Assembly: GCA_002343545.1 (NCBI GenBank)
Contig: DDRA01000057.1
Span: forward strand, 12,174-18,667
Direction: 5' to 3'
Length of the DNA: 6,494 nucleotides
Source of the DNA: Bacteriovoracaceae bacterium UBA2428
Lineage (GTDB): Bacteria > Bdellovibrionota > UBA2428
Shown here: positions 1 through 4,741 of the stretch, one piece after another
Position numbering within the stretch: position 1 is the stretch's first letter
Layout: each line of letters starts with the position of its first letter
The notes under the pieces: model-generated
Databases searched by the model: none
Told to the model about the DNA's origin: nothing
The model's input: only the letters and a program-made list of their open reading frames with translations
Position numbers and translations under genes: made by a program

Positions 1-473
1 CGTGGCGGGCGCCCCGCGCGAGTCCGCGCGTGCTCCTCGTCGCGACGAACCGCGGTTCGGCGGCGGATTGGCCCTTCGAGCGCTACCTCGATTGGGTGCG
101 AAGCTTTCGCGAAGCGGGCCACTCGGTCGATCTGCTCCTGAATGGCGTCGACGCTCCCGCCCGCAAGGAAGCTCTGCGCGCGAGCGGCTGGTTGGATCGC
201 GGCGTCGGCGTCGTCGAGGAATTCGCCCGGGTGCGCGAGCTTATCGCCTACGTCGCGGGATGCGGGCTCGTCGTGTCTTCGAGCACGGGGCCCCTGCACT
301 TGGCCCACGCGGCGGGCGTGCCCGTCCTCGGAATCTATCCGCGCGCGCCGCGCGTGCAAAGCTTCGATCGTTGGCGGCCGGACGGCTACCGTCACGGCGC
401 GGCCATCCGCTACGTCGAGATCGGCGAAGCCGAAGCTTGGACGGCGGCGGAGCTCGCGGCGACCCTCACCTAA
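1..473 (+). CDS. Glycosyltransferase family 9 (ADP-heptose:LPS heptosyltransferase-like), C-terminal part, 5'-truncated
   Basis: This is the C-terminal, nucleotide-sugar-binding half of a GT-B enzyme of family GT9. Known members transfer L-glycero-D-manno-heptose from ADP-heptose to the LPS inner core at the cytoplasmic face of the inner membrane. The frame is open from the window edge (first full codon at 3) to TAA at 471-473, about 156 codons; whole GT9 enzymes are usually near 320-360 residues, so roughly half is missing upstream. The segment at about 30-170 fits the first strand and helices of the second Rossmann domain (LLVATNRGSAADWPFERYL). The best evidence is the STGPLHLAHAAGVPVLGIYP block encoded from 282, the family's '(D/S)TGPxHLAaAlGvPvlglyp' sugar-nucleotide loop. 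The GTG at 30 is in frame but lies inside the domain and is unlikely to be the start. The nearby hldA supports heptose as the donor sugar, but acceptor and subtype (WaaC, WaaF, WaaQ) cannot be told. Confidence 0.85.
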   Translation, partial: WRAPRASPRVLLVATNRGSAADWPFERYLDWVRSFREAGHSVDLLLNGVDAPARKEALRASGWLDRGVGVVEEFARVRELIAYVAGCGLVVSSSTGPLHLAHAAGVPVLGIYPRAPRVQSFDRWRPDGYRHGAAIRYVEIGEAEAWTAAELAATLT

Positions 474-500
474 GCGGACGGCTCAAGAAGCTCGGGTGCC

Positions 501-611
501 TGTCCCAGAAATATTGACAATCTTAGACGGGGACCGATTTCGAAGCCGTCCCAAAATCCGAACCCGCGCGAAAAAAAGCGTCTCCAAAACATTGGAAAGA
601 CTTCTGGGACA
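501..611. repeat. Candidate small REP/MITE-like element bounded by 10-bp perfect inverted repeats
   Basis: TGTCCCAGAA at 501-510 is matched by its exact reverse complement TTCTGGGACA at 602-611. Bases 501-600 are 47% G+C against 75% at 301-400, so the block differs from the neighbouring genes. It also holds a weak hairpin (GGGAC 530-534 with GTCCC 548-552) and the stronger terminator hairpin at 580-601. The left arm sits in the string GGGTGCCTGTCCCAG (494-508); from memory, similar GGTGCCTGTCCC strings recur as dispersed repeats, sometimes near REP-associated transposases, in assorted bacterial genomes, but this could not be checked. No transposase and no target-site duplication is visible. 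It may be only a chance repeat around a terminator. Confidence 0.35.
571..601 (-). terminator. Intrinsic terminator of the minus-strand glycosyltransferase operon
   Basis: Read on the minus strand, a hairpin at 601-580 is formed by GTC then TCCAA, a 4-nt loop (TGTT), then TTGGA and GAC, with a two-base bulge (TT) on the 5' arm. It is followed by GC and a run of seven T (577-571). The run begins about 67 nt past the TGA of the last minus-strand gene (644-646). Hairpin plus T-run in the right orientation and place is the standard rho-independent arrangement. On the plus strand no T-run follows the hairpin, so it should not serve the upstream family 9 gene in the same way. Confidence 0.72.
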
Positions 612-643
612 CTTCATGTCCGACGGCGCGCCGCCGGTGCCGT

Positions 644-1405
644 TCAAAGAAAGCCGAAGCGCTCGCGCCAACGCCAGAGGCGCCTTTGTCCGCGGGGGAT
701 CTCGAAGCCTGGGTGCCGAAGCTCGTGCTCACCCCATTTCTCGACGAAGAGCCGGCGTCCCTCGACCTCGTGGTCGGCGGGCAAGTGGCGGCGCGTGGAC
801 TTGGCCTGGTGCCAGACGACCGCGGCGCCCGTTTCGACGGGGCGGATGCCGGCCGCTTCGAGACGCAGAAAGTAGTCGAAGTCTTCGTAGCTGACGAAGA
901 AGCGCTCATCGTAGAGTCCGACGTCTTCAAAGACATCGCGCGCGAAAAACATGGCTTCCGAGCGCATGCGAAGCCGGGTCCGCGCGTGGTTGCGCCGGGC
1001 GAAGCGCCGCGCCCGCTCGTCGAAGCCCGCCAAGGGGCCCTCGTCGACGTGCGGGCAGAAGGCGCGGGCGCCGCTCGTCGCGGCGAACCCTAGCAGCCCT
1101 TCGTCCCACCCGGGGCCGAACACGAGGTCGTTGTTGAGCACCCCCACGTAGGGCGCGCCGCCCGCGAGCGCTTCGCGGATCCCGCGGTTCCACGCCTTCG
1201 CGCAGCCGAGGTTCTCGCCGTTTCGCAGAACCCGCAGCTCGTGCCGGCCCCGACGCGCCTCGAGGCGATCGGCGCTGCCGTCCGTCGATCCGTTGTCGAC
1301 CGCGACGAGGCGCCAATCGCGGCGGGCGTGGGCGTCGATCGAATCGAGGAAGCGCGCCGTGAGCTCCCAGCCGTTCCACGTCGCGAAAACGAGCGCGGGC
1401 TTCAT
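644..1405 (-). CDS. Glycosyltransferase family 2 (rhamnosyltransferase/WbbL-like)
   Basis: A 253-residue GT-A fold glycosyltransferase of family 2, expected to move a sugar from a nucleotide-sugar donor onto a growing LPS-core or surface-glycan acceptor in the cytoplasm. Visible motifs in order: the first strand with WN at 10-11; DNGSTDGS at 37-44, the nucleotide-binding turn; NLGCAKAWNRGI at 65-76; LNNDLVF at 90-96, the DxD-like metal and donor site; and YEDFDYFLRL at 173-182, holding the ED of the catalytic-base region, followed by WHQ at 198-200. This set is typical of rhamnosyltransferase-like GT2 proteins, though the sugar cannot be predicted. Length is about normal for the catalytic domain alone, and no membrane segment is seen. 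The start chosen is the ATG at 1405, whose first bases overlap the TGA of the gene upstream on the same strand (ATGA). No Shine-Dalgarno is present there, so coupled translation is likely. An in-frame ATG at 1498 lies inside the upstream gene and is rejected. Confidence 0.9.
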   Translation of the reverse strand: MKPALVFATWNGWELTARFLDSIDAHARRDWRLVAVDNGSTDGSADRLEARRGRHELRVLRNGENLGCAKAWNRGIREALAGGAPYVGVLNNDLVFGPGWDEGLLGFAATSGARAFCPHVDEGPLAGFDERARRFARRNHARTRLRMRSEAMFFARDVFEDVGLYDERFFVSYEDFDYFLRLEAAGIRPVETGAAVVWHQAKSTRRHLPADHEVEGRRLFVEKWGEHELRHPGFEIPRGQRRLWRWRERFGFL

Positions 1406-2301
1406 CCCCGGAGGTCCCGCGTGATTTCGTAGTTGCGGAACTCGCCCGGCCGCCAGCCCGTCGCGCTTTCGATCCATTCCGTCGTGAGCGACTTCCAATA
1501 CTCGCGGTTGCGTTCGGGCGTGCCGCGCGCGAAGGGATCGAAGTCACCCGCGCCGCGCACGCGCTCGAGCATGACGTCGGGGTGGCGGCCCGGCCAGGCG
1601 CGCATGCCGGGCAGGGGCGGCAGGATCGTCTCGGGGTCGTAGGTCTTGGTCGTCTCGTCCACGCCCCAAAGCTTTTCGAAGGACGCGGTTTTCTTGGCCA
1701 TGACTTTGGGCGGGCGGACCCATCCGTAGTGCAGCACGCGCGCGCCCGAGAGTCCGACGCGGGGTTTGCGCCACCGTCCGTCTTCGAGCGGGATGCGGAA
1801 ACCCTGGGCGTCCGAATAACTCTGGAGGCCGCGACTTCGGCGGAGGGCCCGGACTTCGCGGCGGTACCAGCGTCGCGAACGGACTTCCGTCGAGTAGTTG
1901 CCGTAAAAATGAACCCACCCGAAGGCGAGGCCTTCGAGCTCGGGGTCGGACTCGAGCGTCGCGAGGTCCCGGCGGAGAATTTCGGCGTCGGCGTCGTGCA
2001 GGACTTCGTCGCCCTGAAGGTAGACGCAGACGTCGTGCCGGCAGTGCGAGAGCGCGACGTTCGTCTGGCGGGCCAGCTCGAAACCGCCTTTGCGCATGGC
2101 GGGATCCCACGGGGAGTCCACGATCCGAAGCTCGCAGGCGAGCCGCGGGCGCAGGGCCTCGAGCGCTTCGCCGGTCGAATCCGTCGAGTCTCCGTGGGCG
2201 ACGACGATCTCGTCGACGAAGGGCGCGAGCGAAAGCAGGGACTCCCGGAAGGGATAGTCGAACTCGACTCCATTGCGAACGATTGTGAACCCACTGCGCA
2301 T
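1402..2301 (-). CDS. Glycosyltransferase family 2-like protein
   Basis: A 299-residue soluble protein with a GT2-type N-terminal domain. The opening FTIVRNGVEFDYPFRESLLS (5-24) and FVDEIVVAHGDSTDST (28-43) match the first strand and nucleotide-binding turn of GT2 enzymes, with H-G-D-S-T-D in place of the common D-D-G-S-T-D. VYLQGDEVLHD (93-103) takes the place of the DxD metal/donor motif, and HYGWVRPPKVMAKK (191-204) is the conserved histidine region near the end of the catalytic domain. The last 90 or so residues are Pro/Trp-rich and unassigned. It is probably the first gene of a two-gene operon with the downstream GT2 gene, joined by a 4-nt ATGA overlap. The ATG at 2301 has GAGG seven bases upstream. 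The donor and acceptor are unknown; context suggests LPS core or another surface glycan. Confidence 0.85.
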   Translation of the reverse strand: MRSGFTIVRNGVEFDYPFRESLLSLAPFVDEIVVAHGDSTDSTGEALEALRPRLACELRIVDSPWDPAMRKGGFELARQTNVALSHCRHDVCVYLQGDEVLHDADAEILRRDLATLESDPELEGLAFGWVHFYGNYSTEVRSRRWYRREVRALRRSRGLQSYSDAQGFRIPLEDGRWRKPRVGLSGARVLHYGWVRPPKVMAKKTASFEKLWGVDETTKTYDPETILPPLPGMRAWPGRHPDVMLERVRGAGDFDPFARGTPERNREYWKSLTTEWIESATGWRPGEFRNYEITRDLRG

Positions 2302-2308
2302 CGACTAA

Positions 2309-2312
2309 CCTC
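2309..2312 (-). promoter_or_regulatory. Shine-Dalgarno of the minus-strand GT2 gene, inside the divergent gap
   Basis: On the minus strand GAGG (2312-2309) lies seven bases before the ATG at 2301, which supports that start. The ribosome site fills much of the 18-bp space shared with the divergent hldA, leaving no room for a promoter of either gene in the gap. Confidence 0.65.
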
Positions 2313-2319
2313 GGGGGGA

Positions 2320-3357
2320 ATGTTGGCAGCTTTGATCCAGGAAGCCAAGGATTTCCTCGGGCGTCGCGACGCTTCCGCGTCGTCGGGCGGCGTCGTCGTG
2401 CTCGGGGATTTGGCGGTGGACCGTTTTATCTTTGGCCGCGTCGAGCGCATCTCACCCGAGGCGCCGGTCCCGGTCTTGAACGTGGAGTCGGTGTCGGATC
2501 GCTTGGGCTGCGCGGCCAACGTCGCGGCGAATCTCGCGGCGCTTGCGGGTCCCCTCGCGGGTCCGGTCGAGATCTTCGGCGTCGCCGGTCGCGATGCGGG
2601 CGGCGAGCTCCTCGATTCTCTTTTGCGGGGGCTCGGCGATCGCGTCCGCGTCCGGATCGAGCGCGACGAGAAACGCCCGACGACGCTCAAGACCCGCTAC
2701 CTTGCCAGCCATCACCATCAGCTCTTGCGGGTCGACGAGGAGTCCACGCGACCGCTCGCGACCGAGACGGCCGCGCGGCTCGAGTCCGCGCTGGCCGCGG
2801 CCCTTCGGTCGGCGCGCGTTCTCGTCGTGCAGGACTACGCGAAGGGCGTGCTGCGGCCGGATTGGGTCGCGCGTCTCTACCGCGAGGCCCGCGAGGCGGG
2901 CGTGCGCGTCGTCGTCGACCCGACGCCACGATCCCCCGCGGAGCTCTACCGCGGCGCGGACCTCATCACGCCCAACCTCGAAGAGGCCGAAGCTTTGGCC
3001 GGTCGGCGGATCAAGGACCGGGCGTCGGACGCCGAAGTCGAAGCCCTCGCCCGAGAGCTCAAGGAGCGCCTCGGGCTTCGCGAGATTATCTTGACCCGCA
3101 GCGCCCGCGGGCTGACCTACATCCCCGAGGGCGGTCCCGCGCTGCATCTCCCGACGCTCGCGCGCGCGGTTTACGACGTGACGGGGGCGGGCGACACGGT
3201 CGTTTCGCTCCTCGCCGCGGCCCTCGCGGCCGGCCTTCGCGTCCCCGTCGCGTGCGTGCTGGCGACCGCCGCGGCGGCCGTCGTCGTGGCCAAAGTCGGC
3301 ACCGCCACGGCCAGCAACGACGAGATCTTTGCGGCCCTCGAGGAGTGGTCCGCTTGA
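2320..3357 (+). CDS. hldA: D-glycero-beta-D-manno-heptose-7-phosphate kinase, standalone (RfaE domain I)
   Basis: A 345-residue PfkB/ribokinase-family kinase. It phosphorylates D-glycero-D-manno-heptose 7-phosphate at C1 to the 1,7-bisphosphate, a cytoplasmic step in ADP-heptose synthesis for the LPS inner core. It lines up with the N-terminal half of E. coli HldE: VVLGDLAVDRFIFG (26-39), RISPEAPVPVLNVE (43-56), GCAANVAANLAAL (63-75), LVVQDYAKGVL (168-178), LITPNLEEAEAL (215-226) and YDVTGAGDTVVSLLAA (285-300). The last holds the ATP-anion hole and the catalytic Asp292. The protein stops after the kinase domain, so the nucleotidyltransferase half (HldC/RfaE2) is absent and should be encoded elsewhere. 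Small departures from E. coli: HHHQ at 131-134 where E. coli has RNQQ, and DPTPR at 200-204 where E. coli has DPK. The ATG at 2320 is preceded almost directly by six Gs, an unusually tight ribosome site; TTG at 2323 is a possible alternative. The frame is open far upstream, but that part is antisense to the GT2 gene. Confidence 0.93.
   Translation: MLAALIQEAKDFLGRRDASASSGGVVVLGDLAVDRFIFGRVERISPEAPVPVLNVESVSDRLGCAANVAANLAALAGPLAGPVEIFGVAGRDAGGELLDSLLRGLGDRVRVRIERDEKRPTTLKTRYLASHHHQLLRVDEESTRPLATETAARLESALAAALRSARVLVVQDYAKGVLRPDWVARLYREAREAGVRVVVDPTPRSPAELYRGADLITPNLEEAEALAGRRIKDRASDAEVEALARELKERLGLREIILTRSARGLTYIPEGGPALHLPTLARAVYDVTGAGDTVVSLLAAALAAGLRVPVACVLATAAAAVVVAKVGTATASNDEIFAALEEWSA
3340..3345 (+). 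promoter_or_regulatory. Shine-Dalgarno that decides the TTG start of the small membrane protein
   Basis: GAGGAG at 3340-3345, inside the last codons of hldA, ends eight bases before the TTG at 3354. It is the strongest ribosome site in the window and supports initiation at this rare start codon. The in-frame GTG at 3345 overlaps the site itself and cannot use it. Confidence 0.7.
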
Positions 3358-3779
3358 GGTATCTGAAGTGGTTTCTGGGCGTGGTCTTGGCCGCTTACCT
3401 CGTGCCGAAGGGGCTCTACTGGGCTTACGATCATCTTTACTTTCGGGATCGGATCATGGTGCGGAACCTTTGTGAGCGCTTCAAGGCCGGCACCCCGCTC
3501 GACTTGGTGGCGCTTCAGGCGACTTTGAACGAGACCCGCTCGCGTTTGTTGTTTCCCTCCTTCAAGCCGGAATGGCTCGAGCGGCAAAAGGGCCTGCCCC
3601 CGATCGGGGATCTGAAGCGAGACGTGACGAAGCTGGATCCCCAGGGCTTGGAGTCCCTTTTTTTTCTGGCCGAGGGATTCAACCGCGAGTCCGTCACGAT
3701 CGTCGTGAGCGAGGGGCAAATCCAGGCGCTGAACTGCAAGATCAATCCCCGCTTCGACTGGCTCCGAAAACTCCCCTGA
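3354..3779 (+). CDS. Small membrane-anchored protein of unknown function
   Basis: A 141-residue protein of no family I recognise. The TTG start overlaps the hldA TGA (TTGA, 4 nt shared) and has GAGGAG eight bases upstream, so the two genes are probably one transcript with coupled translation. Residues 5-24 (KWFLGVVLAAYLVPKGLYWA) form a hydrophobic segment after a short Arg/Lys-containing N-terminus. It is probably a signal anchor, with the remaining 115 or so residues outside the inner membrane; there is no clear signal-peptidase site. The soluble part has two cysteines (C40, C128) that could pair if exported. It also has a C-terminal pattern DPQGLESLF (95-103) followed by RFDW (133-136), which echoes the next gene. 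Base use is less GC-rich than hldA in places (e.g. the CCCTTTTTTTTC stretch near 3656-3667). Its place after hldA suggests an envelope role, but nothing in the sequence shows one. Confidence 0.75.
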   Translation: MRYLKWFLGVVLAAYLVPKGLYWAYDHLYFRDRIMVRNLCERFKAGTPLDLVALQATLNETRSRLLFPSFKPEWLERQKGLPPIGDLKRDVTKLDPQGLESLFFLAEGFNRESVTIVVSEGQIQALNCKINPRFDWLRKLP

Positions 3780-3783
3780 CGCC

Positions 3784-3803
3784 GTTTTCTTAACGAAAAC
3801 TTT
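3784..3803 (+). terminator. Weak hairpin after the small membrane protein gene
   Basis: GTTTTC (3784-3789) and GAAAAC (3795-3800) form a six-pair stem around a five-base loop, five bases after the TGA at 3777-3779, followed by TTTA. Four of six pairs are A-T and the T-run is only three long, so termination would be weak. Partial read-through into the next gene, 64 nt downstream of the stop, is plausible. The rest of this spacer shows no convincing promoter. Confidence 0.3.
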
Positions 3804-3843
3804 ACGCTCCGAGGGCCGACTCCTCCGCCACAATGGGAGGGCC

Positions 3844-4623
3844 ATGTACCGACTTATCGGATCCATATTGTGGGCCGCATTCTTCGTACAAGTTCCCGCC
3901 CGGGCGGACGCGGGCTCCCAGGCGCGCGCGTACCGGAGCGGACTCGAAGCCGCGCAGCGGGACTATTCCGCCCACCGCGTCGGCGTCGAAACCAAGGGGG
4001 CCGACCACGTCGCCGAGCGGCTCCGGGAAGAGTGGGGGCTCGTCGAAAAAGACCCCGCGGCGTTGAAGTCCCTCTTCGCGAAGGCGGGCGCTTGGCCCGA
4101 GGCCCGCGTCCAAGGCCGCGATCTGGTTTTCGTGATCCGGGGCCAGAGCGCGCCGCTCAAGCTCCGTCTGCTCGACTCCCGCACGGTCCACGTCGAGTTC
4201 GGCGACACGCGCTTCGATTGGGTCTCGCGGGGCTCGATCGCGGCCGACCGGGCGGAGCTGGAACGGCGCTTCGGCGCCAAGCGTCCCGACGCTTTCTCGC
4301 GCCTCCTGGATTGGTTCGTCCCCACGGCCCGCGCCGATATGGGAACGGTGCTGACGGCGATTCTCGTCGTGGCCGTCATCGTGGGGGGCTACTACCTCGT
4401 GCGTAAGATCGGCAAGGCGGCCGATCGGGCCAGCGGCGCGGCCGAAGCCCAGATCAACGAGAACGGCAACGCCCTCCGGAGCATGATCAACCGCGCCGAG
4501 GGGGTCGTCGGTCAAGTCGAGGGCGCCGCCAAGAACCTGGGCAGCCACGCCGGCGCCATCGGCGCCAAGCTCGAAGCGAGCGTTCCGGCCATGATGCCGG
4601 AAACGCCGACGGCTTCGCCGTAG
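3844..4623 (+). CDS. Exported protein of unknown function with an internal transmembrane helix
   Basis: A 259-residue protein not assignable to a family by eye. Residues 1-23 look like a Sec signal peptide: Arg3, a hydrophobic core LWAAFFVQV (9-17), and an A-D-A end suggesting cleavage before G24. Residues 25-165 form a soluble alpha/beta domain with DPAALKSLF (70-78) and RFDW (123-126). A strong membrane segment TVLTAILVVAVIVGGYYLV (168-186) follows, then positive residues (R187, K188, K191). An Ala/Gly-rich, probably helical tail (190-250) and a Pro/Thr end complete it. If the signal is cleaved, the middle domain faces the periplasm and the tail the cytoplasm, agreeing with the positive-inside rule. 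GGGAGG at 3835-3840 lies only three bases before the ATG, which is short, but this ATG is needed for the full signal peptide. Neighbours suggest the cell envelope; function is unknown. Confidence 0.82.
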   Translation: MYRLIGSILWAAFFVQVPARADAGSQARAYRSGLEAAQRDYSAHRVGVETKGADHVAERLREEWGLVEKDPAALKSLFAKAGAWPEARVQGRDLVFVIRGQSAPLKLRLLDSRTVHVEFGDTRFDWVSRGSIAADRAELERRFGAKRPDAFSRLLDWFVPTARADMGTVLTAILVVAVIVGGYYLVRKIGKAADRASGAAEAQINENGNALRSMINRAEGVVGQVEGAAKNLGSHAGAIGAKLEASVPAMMPETPTASP

Positions 4624-4680
4624 GGGTCGGAATGCTCTTTACAAGTCTCGGGAATCCTTGCCGTATAGGCTTTGATAGGG

Positions 4681-4709
4681 AGACGAACGCGCGTCGTTTC
4701 GTCTATAAG
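4681..4709 (+). promoter_or_regulatory. Candidate promoter with an overlapping inverted-repeat operator
   Basis: AGACGAA (4681-4687) and its exact reverse complement TTCGTCT (4698-4704) form a 7-bp inverted repeat with a 10-base centre. TATAAG at 4704-4709 matches the sigma-70 -10 consensus at five of six positions and starts on the last base of the right arm. A -35 element 17 bp upstream would fall on 4681-4686, the left arm, but matches TTGACA poorly. Transcription from here would give a leader of about 25 nt before the lipoprotein gene. A repressor or an activator replacing a poor -35 could bind the repeat; no regulator is identified. It could also be a hairpin in a leader transcribed from upstream. 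Confidence 0.35.
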
Positions 4710-4741
4710 GTTTTCCTCGGATTGGACCGAAGAGAAGGAAG

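Noticed and set aside
30..32. GTG at 30 as the start of the family 9 glycosyltransferase
   Set aside because: The frame is open to the window edge, and the encoded part is only the second domain of a two-domain enzyme, so the true start lies outside.
514..519. Perfect TTGACA -35 hexamer in the 474-643 spacer
   Set aside because: No -10-like hexamer lies 16-18 bp downstream, and no plus-strand gene follows; it is probably part of the repeat-like block.
483..671. A 62-codon minus-strand frame across the convergent spacer
   Set aside because: It covers the terminator and repeat block, overlaps the end of the GT2 gene, and shows no ribosome site or recognisable protein features.
1406..1498. Upstream in-frame ATG (1498) for the downstream GT2 gene
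   Set aside because: The added 31 residues lie inside the preceding gene and have no domain match. The ATG at 1405 begins right before the first GT2 strand and makes a classic ATGA overlap.
1582..2319. Open frame upstream of hldA that would lengthen the kinase by 246 residues
   Set aside because: It is antisense to a well-supported GT2 gene, and the kinase domain is already complete from about residue 26 of the short form.
927..2690. A 587-codon minus-strand open frame spanning both GT2 genes and the start of hldA
   Set aside because: The product is Arg/Ser/Pro-rich low-complexity, as expected of a shifted reading frame in GC-rich DNA. The other minus-strand frames carry the GT2 motifs.
3833..4066. 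ATG at 3833 opening a 77-codon frame
   Set aside because: It is in a different frame from the exported-protein gene, overlaps the Shine-Dalgarno, and encodes Pro/Ser/Arg-rich shadow sequence.
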